64,000 nucleotides of DNA from an uncultured Clostridia bacterium (GTDB lineage: Bacteria; Bacillota; Clostridia; Oscillospirales; Acutalibacteraceae), in NCBI GenBank assembly GCA_947632045.1, contig CANRNQ010000009.1:1-64000 (forward strand), given 5' to 3'. The notes below the pieces were generated by a model that was not told the DNA's origin, ran no database searches, and saw only the letters and a program-made list of their open reading frames with translations. A program made the translations under genes and the position numbers. This document shows positions 28,931 through 36,611 of this stretch, in pieces; within the stretch, counting starts at the first letter, position 1; each line of letters begins with the position of its first letter.

Positions 28931-29063
28931 TCGGGCGGCGACCCGCCACTTCCCGCCGGAGGTGGGAAGTGGCAAAAATGCGGCGGAGCAAATCCCTGCC
29001 TCTTTAAAAGGACCTGCCCCGCCGCATTTTCCGCGCGGCTCCGCCGCGCCGGTCGCTGCCCGA
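28931..29063. repeat. Cloverleaf intergenic element, copy C
   Basis: The outer stem TCGGGCGGCGACC pairs over 13 bp with one G-T pair (28931-28943 with 29051-29063). Arm 1, GCCACTTCCCGCC, pairs over 13 bp with one G-T pair (28945-28973). Arm 2, AAAATGCGGCGG, pairs perfectly (28975-28986 with 29019-29030). Arm 3 is CGCGCGGC-TCC-GCCGCGC. Compared with copy B, several paired positions changed on both sides (for example ACGCGG/CCGCGT to ATGCGG/CCGCAT). It lies between rsmG and noc. Confidence 0.85.
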
Positions 29064-29138
29064 ATAAGCTTGCCGCACGCACAGTAAAAAGCCGAGCGCC
29101 GCGACAGCCGCAGCATAAGCGCCTCTCCCGCTCAAACC

Positions 29139-29849
29139 CTATAACGGTTTCTTCGAGATTTTCGAACCGTGCCTCGGATATGCCTTAGGCGTAAAATTCT
29201 TTTTTCTTATAACTTCAATAGCCCTTTCACTGCCGTCGAGCAGTTTAAGCTTGATCTCCCTTTCAAGCTCTCCGCCGAGAAGCCTTACGGCGTTCTCGCT
29301 CTGAGCCACCTCAATATCCGCATTAGCGCCCTTCATAGCGATAAACATACCTCCCTTTTTCACAAAGGGTATGCAGTATTCGCAGAGTATCGGCATCGCC
29401 GCCACAGCCCGCGATATTGAAACGTCAAATTTCTCCCTCAGCTCAGCGTCCCGGGCAGCGTCCTCCGCCCTCATATGTATAAGCCGCACTTTGATTCCGA
29501 GCTCCCGAGCTGCCTCCCTGAGAAACACGAGCCTCTTGTTTAAGCTGTCGAGCAGAGTAAAGCTCAAATCGCTCCTGACTATCGCAAGCGGTATTGACGG
29601 GAATCCCGCGCCGGTTCCAACGTCGATAACTGTCGAATTTTTTGGAATATCAACGTGCATCAGCGGAGTAAGACTGTCATAAAAATGCTTTACCGCTATG
29701 CCCTCGCTGTCGGTTATCGCAGTCAGATTCATTTTTTTATTCCATTCGAGCAGCAGCCCTTCAAATATTTCGAGCTTCTCCGTCTGCTCCCAATTTAAGC
29801 TAAGTCCGCTCTTTTCCGTAAGTTCAGCCGTTAGCTGTGCAGTGGTCAT
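29139..29849 (-). CDS. rsmG: 16S rRNA (guanine527-N7)-methyltransferase RsmG (GidB)
   Basis: The protein has 236 residues, the normal size. It uses S-adenosylmethionine to methylate G527 in the 530 loop of 16S rRNA; loss gives low-level streptomycin resistance in other bacteria. SAM motif I is VIDVGTGAGFPSIPLAI, and the family opening EWNKKMNLTAI is present. The substrate-side SRAVAAMPILCEYCIPF also fits. It follows mnmG by 4 nt, indicating co-transcription and coupling. The ribosome site is AAAGGA. Confidence 0.96.
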   Translation of the reverse strand: MTTAQLTAELTEKSGLSLNWEQTEKLEIFEGLLLEWNKKMNLTAITDSEGIAVKHFYDSLTPLMHVDIPKNSTVIDVGTGAGFPSIPLAIVRSDLSFTLLDSLNKRLVFLREAARELGIKVRLIHMRAEDAARDAELREKFDVSISRAVAAMPILCEYCIPFVKKGGMFIAMKGANADIEVAQSENAVRLLGGELEREIKLKLLDGSERAIEVIRKKNFTPKAYPRHGSKISKKPL

Positions 29850-29853
29850 AATA

Positions 29854-31725
29854 TCAGTCCTTTTTCCGCTGTGAAAGCCAAATTACCAAAACCGAAATAT
29901 CGGCGGGGCTTACCCCGCTTATTCTCGAAGCTTGTCCGAGATTTTGCGGCTTTATTTTGTTTAGCTTCTCCTGCGCCTCAAGCCGCAAGCCGCTGATTTC
30001 TCCGTAGTCTATGCCCTTTGGCAGCGACCTGCCCTCAAGACGGCGCATCTGCTCTATCTGAGCCTCCTGCCTCTTTATATATCCCTCGTATTTTACCTCG
30101 ATCTCCACCTGCTCGAATATATTCGAGTCAATCTCCGGCCTGTCCTTATCTATCGCCTTCAACGCCTCATATCCGAGCTGCGGCCGCTTTATCAACTCTA
30201 TAAGCCTTATTCCCGTGCTGACAGTCGATGTTTCACGTGAAACAAGTATATCGTTCAGCTCCTCGCTCGGCGGCACAACCGTCTGCCGGAGCCTTTTGTA
30301 TTCATTTCTTTTAAGCTCTTGCTTTTCGTTGAATTTGCGCCATCTTTCGTCGGATATAAGTCCAAGCTCCCTGCCGAGCGGAGTAAGCCGTGTGTCGGCA
30401 TTGTCCTGACGGAGGATAAGCCTGTACTCGCTTCTGGAGGTCATCATTCTGTAAGGGTCTGAAACTCCCTTTGTAACCAAGTCGTCTATAAGAGTTCCTA
30501 TATATGAGCTCGCCCTGTCGAGTATAAACGGCTCTCTGCCCTGAATTTTGAGGGCCGCGTTTATCCCCGCAATAAGCCCCTGGGCGGCGGCCTCCTCATA
30601 GCCCGAGCTACCGTTAAACTGTCCTGCTCCGTACAATCCCGAAAACTCCGCAAATTCAAGCGTTAAATCGAGCTGGAGCGGGTCTATGCAGTCGTACTCT
30701 ATCGCATACGCGCTGCGCATTATAAGGGCGTTTTCAAGACCCTTTATAGTGTGATAGAAATCGAGCTGAACGTCCTCAGGCAGAGAGGAGGACATTCCCT
30801 GAATATACATCTCCTCGGTGTCAAGTCCGCACGGCTCAATAAAAAGCTGGTGTCGGGGCTTGTCGGCAAAGCGAACTATTTTATCCTCTATGCTGGGACA
30901 GTAGCGCGGGCCCACGCCCTCGATTTTTCCGCCGTAAAGCGGCGAGCGGTGGATATTTTTTAATATTATATCCTTGGTGCGCTCGTTTGTGTAGCTTATA
31001 TGGCACACAACCTTGTTTTCGCCGAGCGAGTCCGTGTCATATGAGAAGGGAACGGGCGGCTTGTCGCCGCGCTGAACCTCAAGCTGTGAAAAATCTATCG
31101 AGGATTTCAGCACTCTTGCGGGGGTACCCGTCTTAAATCGCCGCGTTTCTATGCCGAGCCTTCTTATAGACTCTCCGAGATATGACGCGGGAAATATTCC
31201 GTCCGGGCCGCTCTCGAACGAAACGTCGCCGACATATATTTTTCCGCCTAAAAAGGTGCCGGTGGCTACAATAACTGCGGCGCACTCAAAAACGGCGTTC
31301 ATTCTCGTTTCCAAAAGCCATTTATCCCCGCTTTTTTCTATTGATACTATTTCCGCCTGCCGCAAATCAAGATTTTTTTGCAGCTCGAGCTTATGCTTCA
31401 TAACGGTTGAGTATTTTCTCCTGTCTATCTGCGCTCTAAGCGAGTGAACAGCCGGCCCCTTGCCGCGGTTTAACATTCTCATCTGTAAAAAGCACTCGTC
31501 CGCCGTCTTTCCCATCTCTCCGCCGAGGGCGTCTATTTCTCTAACAAGATGGCCCTTTGCGGTGCCCCCGATAGAGGGATTGCACGGGCAGTTGCCGACT
31601 GCGTCCATATTTATAGTAAACACGGCTGTTCTGCACCCGAGCCTTGCGGCGGCAAGCCCCGCCTCTATTCCCGCGTGACCCGCTCCTATGACGGCAACGT
31701 CGTATTTTCCGGCTTCATAACCCAT
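29854..31725 (-). CDS. mnmG: tRNA U34 carboxymethylaminomethyl-modifying enzyme MnmG (GidA)
   Basis: The protein has 623 residues, the expected length. With MnmE it installs the (carboxymethyl)aminomethyl group on U34 of several tRNAs. The FAD-binding Rossmann motif is [17 protein letters not shown] near the N-terminus. Family signatures include [20 protein letters not shown], the catalytic-Cys region, [14 protein letters not shown] and a C-terminal helical domain. The start follows AAGGAG at 9 nt. A perfect parS is embedded in the reading frame, encoding VSRET near residue 495, a site position also seen in other Bacillota. Confidence 0.97.
   Translation of the reverse strand: MGYEAGKYDVAVIGAGHAGIEAGLAAARLGCRTAVFTINMDAVGNCPCNPSIGGTAKGHLVREIDALGGEMGKTADECFLQMRMLNRGKGPAVHSLRAQIDRRKYSTVMKHKLELQKNLDLRQAEIVSIEKSGDKWLLETRMNAVFECAAVIVATGTFLGGKIYVGDVSFESGPDGIFPASYLGESIRRLGIETRRFKTGTPARVLKSSIDFSQLEVQRGDKPPVPFSYDTDSLGENKVVCHISYTNERTKDIILKNIHRSPLYGGKIEGVGPRYCPSIEDKIVRFADKPRHQLFIEPCGLDTEEMYIQGMSSSLPEDVQLDFYHTIKGLENALIMRSAYAIEYDCIDPLQLDLTLEFAEFSGLYGAGQFNGSSGYEEAAAQGLIAGINAALKIQGREPFILDRASSYIGTLIDDLVTKGVSDPYRMMTSRSEYRLILRQDNADTRLTPLGRELGLISDERWRKFNEKQELKRNEYKRLRQTVVPPSEELNDILVSRETSTVSTGIRLIELIKRPQLGYEALKAIDKDRPEIDSNIFEQVEIEVKYEGYIKRQEAQIEQMRRLEGRSLPKGIDYGEISGLRLEAQEKLNKIKPQNLGQASRISGVSPADISVLVIWLSQRKKD
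30229..30244. promoter_or_regulatory. parS site (perfect) inside mnmG
   Basis: TGTTTCACGTGAAACA is an exact match to the 16-bp parS palindrome. Its translation (VSRET) is accommodated in mnmG. With ParB encoded 3.4 kb away and oriC 8.4 kb away, this is very probably a functional centromere site. Confidence 0.95.
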
Positions 31726-31743
31726 AATTAAAAGCTCCTTACA

Positions 31744-33111
31744 TTATTTTCCTACGCAAAACGTTTCAAATACAGTATCAATAACAGTGTCGGCGGCATT
31801 TTTTCCCGTAAGCTCCAAAAGGCTGTCTATCGCGTCGTTCAGCGCGACGGCGACAGCGTCGAGACCAAAGCCCTCTTCAATCGCCGATATACATTCGTCA
31901 ATAGCGGAACGCGCCGTTTTTATTCTGAAAAGCTGTCTTTCGTTTGCTATCAACGGGGCAGATGGATTAAAATTCTGAGTTTCGCAAATCTTTTCCACAT
32001 TCTCCGCAAGCAATGTTAATCCTTCGCCGTTTTTCGCCGATATCTCTATAAGTGAAGGTATGTATTTTCTTATCGTTTCAACGTCGGCGAGCTGCTCCTT
32101 GTCGCTCTTGTTTACTACCGCGACAGCCGGCGTGCCGCCGACAAGCTCAAGAAGCTCCATATCCTCACGGTCAAGCGGCTTAGAGCCGTCGAACACGGCG
32201 ATAATAAGCCCGCATTCCTCAAGTCTTTTTCTCGTGCGCTCCACGCCGATTTTTTCAACTATGTTGTCTGTTTCCCTAAGTCCGGCGGTATCGGATAAGC
32301 GCAAAATTACGTTTCCTATATTTACCGTTTCCTCAATTATATCTCTCGTGGTTCCCGGAATATCCGTCACTATCGACCTTTCGCAGCCGGAAAGTAGGTT
32401 CATCAGGGTCGATTTTCCAACATTCGGCTTTCCGACTATGAGCGTGTCTATTCCCTGCGTTACGGCCTTTCCCGCGTCGTAGTCGGATATTAAAGCGTTT
32501 AAAGCCGCCCTTGCGGAATTAAAATCCGAAATCAGCCTGCCGTTTTCAAGCTCCGGCACGTCCTCCTCGGGAAAATCCACCCACGCCGAGATGTGCGCCG
32601 ACGTGTCTATAAGTGCTGAGCAAATCTCATCTGTTTTTTTACTCAGCCCGCCCTCCTTGCAGCTTAAAGCCGCTCGCGCGGCGGATCTGCTTTGAGCGGA
32701 TATTATATTCATAACCGCCTCAGCCTCTGTCAGGTCGAGCTTTCCGTTGAGAAAGGCGCGCTTTGTAAACTCGCCCGCCTCGGCGGGAACGGCTCCTGCG
32801 GAAAATACAGCCCTCAGCACCTGCTTTGTAATATAAACTCCGCCGTGACAGGAAAGCTCCACAACATCTTCTCCCGTATAGCTGTGGGGAGCCCTGAACA
32901 CAAGGGCGACCGCCTCGTCTATCCTCTCGTTTTCGTCATAGATATGACCGAAGCCTGCGGTATATCCCTTATATTCCGAAAGGCTCCTGCCGTTTACGCC
33001 CTTAAAAACCCTGTCGGCGACGGTTAAGGCCTTATCTCCGCTTATTCTTATAACGCCTATGCCGCCTGCCCCCTGAGCTGTTGATATTGCGGCTATTGTT
33101 GAAGAACTCAA
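31744..33111 (-). CDS. mnmE: tRNA modification GTPase MnmE (TrmE)
   Basis: The protein has about 455 residues. It is the potassium-activated GTPase partner of MnmG in U34 modification. The N-terminal tetrahydrofolate-binding domain begins STIAAISTAQGAGGIGVIRI. The inserted G domain has GKPNVGKSTLMNLL (G1), DTAGLRET (G3) and VVNKSD (G4). The C-terminus carries the conserved FCVGK (CxGK) motif. The ORF track begins at GTG 33120, but GGGGTGAT just before TTG 33111 makes the TTG the better start. It heads the mnmE-mnmG-rsmG operon. Confidence 0.96.
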   Translation of the reverse strand: MSSSTIAAISTAQGAGGIGVIRISGDKALTVADRVFKGVNGRSLSEYKGYTAGFGHIYDENERIDEAVALVFRAPHSYTGEDVVELSCHGGVYITKQVLRAVFSAGAVPAEAGEFTKRAFLNGKLDLTEAEAVMNIISAQSRSAARAALSCKEGGLSKKTDEICSALIDTSAHISAWVDFPEEDVPELENGRLISDFNSARAALNALISDYDAGKAVTQGIDTLIVGKPNVGKSTLMNLLSGCERSIVTDIPGTTRDIIEETVNIGNVILRLSDTAGLRETDNIVEKIGVERTRKRLEECGLIIAVFDGSKPLDREDMELLELVGGTPAVAVVNKSDKEQLADVETIRKYIPSLIEISAKNGEGLTLLAENVEKICETQNFNPSAPLIANERQLFRIKTARSAIDECISAIEEGFGLDAVAVALNDAIDSLLELTGKNAADTVIDTVFETFCVGK

Positions 33112-33194
33112 TACTATCACCCCGGAATACGCCCTAAAAGGCGAAATTCTAAAATTATATTTAAATAGAGCTTTTATTTCAATATTTGCGCGGC

Positions 33195-33226
33195 AAAAAT
33201 AAAGCCCGCAGTCGGCAGGCTTGCTT
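33195..33226 (-). terminator. Terminator-like hairpin in the mnmE leader
   Basis: On the minus strand AAGCAAGCCTGC-CGAC-TGCGGGCTT is followed by TATTTTT. It lies between the mnmE promoter and the start codon, so it could attenuate the operon. No riboswitch core or leader peptide is evident. Confidence 0.5.
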
Positions 33227-33284
33227 TGTCAATAGCTGTTTTTAATGAGGCGGAATAATGCGCCCTCCCGCCTTATTGATTCTT

Positions 33285-33313
33285 ATTATAGCACAGCGCT
33301 CATTATATATCAA
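33285..33313 (-). promoter_or_regulatory. Promoter of the mnmE-mnmG-rsmG operon
   Basis: TTGATA (33308-33313), a 17-nt spacer and TATAAT (33285-33290) on the minus strand. The transcript would carry about 165 nt of leader before mnmE. Confidence 0.82.
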
Positions 33314-33382
33314 TCTTCAAAAGACGCGTGTTTTTATTTTAGCCTTATTTAGTAACTGCTGTTTCTGAGCGGTTTCACAAGC

Positions 33383-33411
33383 AAAAAGGGCCTGCACGCG
33401 GCAAGCCCTTT
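33383..33411 (-). terminator. Intrinsic terminator of jag
   Basis: On the minus strand AAAGGGCTTGC pairs with GCAGGCCCTTT around CGCGT, and the T-run continues from the stem. It begins 12 nt after the jag stop codon. Confidence 0.85.
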
Positions 33412-33422
33412 AAAATCAAATA

Positions 33423-34280
33423 TTATTCTTCCTCAGCGCCTGTTTTCTTAGGAACGGAAACTCTTCCGTAAAGTGAAAAATCTCCGCCCTCGTTTATAGG
33501 CTCTCTCTTTACATCGGTCGGCTCTTCTTTTTTCTGCTCCGCGCCCTTATTGTAGCCGCCTCTGTTACCATAGCCTCTCTTGTTATAGCCGCCGCGCCTG
33601 TTATTGTTATAATTTTTCTTATAACCGTTGTTATAGCTTCTCTTGGGCGGGTTTTTCGGGTCTATTCCTATCACAACGTGGCGGTTTATGCTCTCGCCCT
33701 CGCTCCAGGAAATAGCTCCGTTCACGCCCTGAACGGCTGTGTGGATTATTCTTCTCTCATAAGGGTTCATCGGCTCCAGCGACACGTTTCTGCCGGTCTT
33801 TATTGCCTTAAACGCGAGCTTTCTACCGAGCACCTGAAGCGTTTTTTCTCTTTTTTCGCGATAATTTCCGGTGTTGATCGTAATTCTGAAATAGTTGTTT
33901 TCAACGTGATTCGCAACCAGTCCCGCAAGATACTGTATTGCGTCAAGCGTTTCTCCGCGTCTGCCTATTACGGCTCCGACCTCGTCGCCCTCAAGATTTA
34001 TTTCTGCTCCGTTTTCGATCTCATTCACAGTGATCTCAATAGACTCAAAGCCCATAGCGGCGAGGACATTTTTAACATATTCCACAGCCACGTCAGCCGG
34101 AGAGACCTTTATAAAAGCTCTCACCTTTGCGGGACTTCCGCCGAAAAGTCCGAATTTTTTCTTGATAGGCCTTTCGATAATTTCAAAGTCCGCTTCATGC
34201 GTTTCAACTCCGAGCTCCTTACAGGCGTTTTCAAGCGCCTCCTGCTCGGTTTCTCCAACTCCGATTGCCTCTCTAACCAA
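33423..34280 (-). CDS. khpB: RNA-binding protein Jag/KhpB (EloR)
   Basis: The protein has about 285 residues. The Jag_N domain (residues 1-50), a type II KH domain with VGAVIGRRGETLDAIQYL and an R3H domain ending in YERRIIHTAV are in the usual order. KhpB binds RNA, pairs with KhpA and influences cell elongation in streptococci; it is nearly always next to yidC, as here. The start is placed at TTG 34280, 6 nt after GGAGGTG; the ORF-track GTG (34289) is inside that ribosome site. The C-terminal 75 residues are an unusual low-complexity tail rich in Tyr, Asn, Gly and Arg (NNNRRGGYNKRGYGNRGGYN), resembling RGG-type RNA-binding segments. Confidence 0.92.
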   Translation of the reverse strand: MVREAIGVGETEQEALENACKELGVETHEADFEIIERPIKKKFGLFGGSPAKVRAFIKVSPADVAVEYVKNVLAAMGFESIEITVNEIENGAEINLEGDEVGAVIGRRGETLDAIQYLAGLVANHVENNYFRITINTGNYREKREKTLQVLGRKLAFKAIKTGRNVSLEPMNPYERRIIHTAVQGVNGAISWSEGESINRHVVIGIDPKNPPKRSYNNGYKKNYNNNRRGGYNKRGYGNRGGYNKGAEQKKEEPTDVKREPINEGGDFSLYGRVSVPKKTGAEEE

Positions 34281-34309
34281 AATTTGCACCTCCGTTTTAA
34301 TATACCTCT

Positions 34310-35344
34310 TTATTTCTTTTTACCGCTTTTCTTTTTAGCGGAATTATTCTTAGGTTTATTGACGTTATTCACAACATTTGAGTTTCTTACTCTCGGATTA
34401 TATTCATATTTTACATTTTTTTCGTTCATTTGTAAAAGCGCTACCCTCTGCGCCTCGGACTTCGCGGTCATAATATCGACATTGTAAAACTTTTGCAGAA
34501 CTATCGACTGTGCAAGTCCCAAAAGCGTTGATATTATCCAGTAATAGCCAACTGCGGCGGGAACCGAATATGAGATATATACGCTGAAAAGCGGCATTAT
34601 AAGAAACGCAAACTTCATACATCCCATAGGCTGCTGTCCCGTATTTATCTTCTGGAACCTCATCGTTATGAGCTGTGCCACAAGGGACGACACAAGACAA
34701 AGAACAGGGATAAGTATCAGCGGATTTGTAAAGGGATTAAAGCCTCCCTCGCTCGGTCTGCCCAAAAGATCGAGTCCGAAGAGATTACAGCTTGAGCCAA
34801 ACTCGTTTATCTGAGCTATTTCGCCCTTATTGAAATAATTTCCTAAAAACGTAACGCCCTCGTTTGTCTGTGAGAGCTTTAAAATTTCTATCTGTCCGTA
34901 ATAATTGTTGAAGCTCGTGCCAATGCCGGGCAGAGTATTCAAATATGATATACAGCTATTTACCTTTTCCGCCGCAAAATGTATTGTATTTGTAAGCGGA
35001 TTTATAACAGATTGATAAACGCCGAGGAGAAGTATCATCGGAAGAAGCATAGTCGTCAAGCAGCCGCTCGTCGGGCTTATGCCCTCTTTTTCATAGAGCT
35101 TCTGCATCTCCTCGTTCATTTTTACTCTGTCGTTGCCGTATTTCTCCCTAAGCTCCATCTGCTTCGCGGACATTCTGGCATTTCTTGCCATTGTCCTCTG
35201 CTGTTTTATCGACGTTGGAAATACGACTGCCTTTATAATTATGGTAAAGAGAATTATCGCCCACGCGTAATTTCTCACCAACATAAAGCAAAAATACAGC
35301 ACATAGCCGAGCAAACCGCCTATAAAGTTTAAAATATCCATCAT
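34310..35344 (-). CDS. yidC: Membrane protein insertase YidC/Oxa1/Alb3
   Basis: The protein has about 344 residues. It inserts and folds membrane proteins with or without SecYEG. The family core is seen: NYAWAIILFTIIIKAVVFP with the following TSIKQQRTM loop, then the LLPMILLLGVYQSV helix, and two C-terminal helices (CMKFAFLIMPLFSVYISYS; GYYWIISTLLGLAQS). The positively charged tail (NNSAKKKSGKKK) fits ribosome contact. No lipoprotein Cys is present at the N-terminus, unlike Bacillus SpoIIIJ. The 100-residue stretch between the second and third core helices is long. The start is uncertain: GTG 35356 is only 2 nt from GGGAGG and ATG 35344 is 14 nt from it. Confidence 0.93.
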   Translation of the reverse strand: MMDILNFIGGLLGYVLYFCFMLVRNYAWAIILFTIIIKAVVFPTSIKQQRTMARNARMSAKQMELREKYGNDRVKMNEEMQKLYEKEGISPTSGCLTTMLLPMILLLGVYQSVINPLTNTIHFAAEKVNSCISYLNTLPGIGTSFNNYYGQIEILKLSQTNEGVTFLGNYFNKGEIAQINEFGSSCNLFGLDLLGRPSEGGFNPFTNPLILIPVLCLVSSLVAQLITMRFQKINTGQQPMGCMKFAFLIMPLFSVYISYSVPAAVGYYWIISTLLGLAQSIVLQKFYNVDIMTAKSEAQRVALLQMNEKNVKYEYNPRVRNSNVVNNVNKPKNNSAKKKSGKKK

Positions 35345-35374
35345 AGCTTGCGCCACATCCTCCCGTTATTTGTT

Positions 35375-35599
35375 CTACTTTACCCTTTTTTCCGGCACGG
35401 GATCATAACCTCCCCTGCAAAAGGGATTACAGCGCAGTATACGCCACAAAGCCATAAACCCTCCCTTGAACGCGCCGAAGCGTGAAACTGCCTCAAGAGC
35501 ATATTGAGAGCAGGTCGGCATAAACCGGCAACAGGGCTTTTTTCGCGGTGAAATATTTTTTTGATAAAATCGAATAAGCCAAATCAGCGGACGCTTCAC
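35375..35599 (-). CDS. yidD: Membrane protein insertion efficiency factor YidD
   Basis: The protein has 74 residues and is a small membrane-associated partner of YidC. The signature [20 protein letters not shown] followed by SQYALEA, and the closing [17 protein letters not shown], are complete. The GTG start overlaps the rnpA stop (GTGA), so translation is probably coupled to rnpA. Confidence 0.95.
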   Translation of the reverse strand: MKRPLIWLIRFYQKNISPRKKPCCRFMPTCSQYALEAVSRFGAFKGGFMALWRILRCNPFCRGGYDPVPEKRVK

Positions 35600-35931
35600 A
35601 ACAAAACACCCGCTTTTTTAAGCTGCTTATTCATGCAGTTGGCCAAATCTGTGCTTTTCATATATGCGGTTTTTGTTCTTGACACAAAAATAAAATCAAA
35701 TCCCGACGGAATATTGCCCGCCACAGAGTAAAAGGCGGCTCTGATTATTCTTCTCGCCCTGTTTCTTTTTACCGCGTTGCCGGTTTTTTTTCCGGTAGTT
35801 ATTCCATATCTTACATTTCCCGTTTTGTTTTTCATCACATAAATAACCAAAAACGGTGAAACAAAGGAATTTCCCAAGCGGTACATTCTTCTGTAATCTC
35901 TGTTATTTTTAAATTTAATGATCTCCGCCAT
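35596..35931 (-). CDS. rnpA: Ribonuclease P protein component
   Basis: The protein has 111 residues and is the protein subunit of RNase P, which matures the 5' ends of tRNAs. The central RNR box is present ([17 protein letters not shown]), with the N-terminal [14 protein letters not shown] and strand [10 protein letters not shown]. The ribosome site is weak (AGGCGG). It sits between rpmH and yidD in the canonical order. Confidence 0.95.
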   Translation of the reverse strand: MAEIIKFKNNRDYRRMYRLGNSFVSPFLVIYVMKNKTGNVRYGITTGKKTGNAVKRNRARRIIRAAFYSVAGNIPSGFDFIFVSRTKTAYMKSTDLANCMNKQLKKAGVLL

Positions 35932-36000
35932 AACAAAACCGCCTAATAAAACCAGTTTTATATCTTATAAAAACAAATGTAAGACAGATTTTTGGGAAGC

Positions 36001-36030
36001 AAAAAAAAGACCACAATCAAGTGGCCTCAA
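36001..36030 (-). terminator. Terminator between rpmH and rnpA
   Basis: On the minus strand GGCCAC-TTGATT-GTGGTC is followed by TTTTTTTT, 5 nt after the rpmH stop. It would uncouple abundant rpmH mRNA from rnpA. Confidence 0.85.
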
Positions 36031-36032
36031 TT

Positions 36033-36167
36033 TTAGTAAGACAACTTCTTTCTTCCCTTTGCTCTTCTGCGGGCAAGAACCTTACGACCGTTAGCATCAG
36101 ACATTCTCTTTCTGAAGCCGTGCTCCTTTTTTCTGTGGAGCTTTTTAGGCTGATATGTTCTCAGCAT
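36033..36167 (-). CDS. rpmH: 50S ribosomal protein L34
   Basis: This 44-residue gene is too short for the ORF track. It starts [18 protein letters not shown] and ends [11 protein letters not shown], the full L34 pattern. AGGAGG precedes the ATG at 8-9 nt. It has a consensus promoter upstream and a terminator downstream. Confidence 0.97.
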   Translation of the reverse strand: MLRTYQPKKLHRKKEHGFRKRMSDANGRKVLARRRAKGRKKLSY

Positions 36168-36206
36168 AGAAACCCCTCCTTTCGGGTATTAACCTTGCAA
36201 TTTAGC

Positions 36207-36235
36207 ATTATAACTTAAATCAGAAAAATCGTCAA
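36207..36235 (-). promoter_or_regulatory. Promoter of rpmH
   Basis: TTGACG (36230-36235), a 17-nt spacer and TATAAT (36207-36212) on the minus strand, 40 nt before the start codon. Confidence 0.88.
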
Positions 36236-36442
36236 CACTTATTTTTCCCTTTTTTTACCCTTATTAGATAATTCTTTTCGGATAAAATAAATTAAATCAA
36301 TTTTTATACCTATATATTGTATATTAAATACATCTGATACACAAATTTTTTCCGCCTTAAAAATAAAATTACATAAAATTTTTCTCAATTTTTTTGTAAT
36401 TCTTTCAAATAATTAAAATCTGCCGATTAAAAATAAAAATCA

Positions 36443-36590
36443 TTGCTTAAAGTCAAAAAATATGTTAAAATAAATCGGATAGTCAAAATGGGGAAAAAGG
36501 TGTAATTTAATATTTTTAACGGTTTTGCTTATTGGGATGTTAAAAAGCTATTGCATTGTTAAATATGCCCTGTTAAATACCTGTTAAATA
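36443..36590 (+). promoter_or_regulatory. dnaA promoter and TGTTAAATA iterons
   Basis: TTGCTT (36443-36448), a 17-nt spacer and TAAAAT (36466-36471) form a candidate dnaA promoter. Downstream are three exact copies of TGTTAAATA (36557-36565, 36571-36579, 36582-36590) and TGTTAAAAA (36538-36546), the last copy ending 21 nt before the start codon. These may be DnaA autoregulatory sites. The rest of the 444-nt rpmH-dnaA gap is very AT-rich with no gene. Confidence 0.6.
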
Positions 36591-36611
36591 AATAAAATAA
36601 GGGGGATTAAA

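Noticed and set aside
28776-29116. ORFs over the rsmG-noc gap
   Set aside because: They translate cloverleaf element C; codon content is explained by the palindromes.
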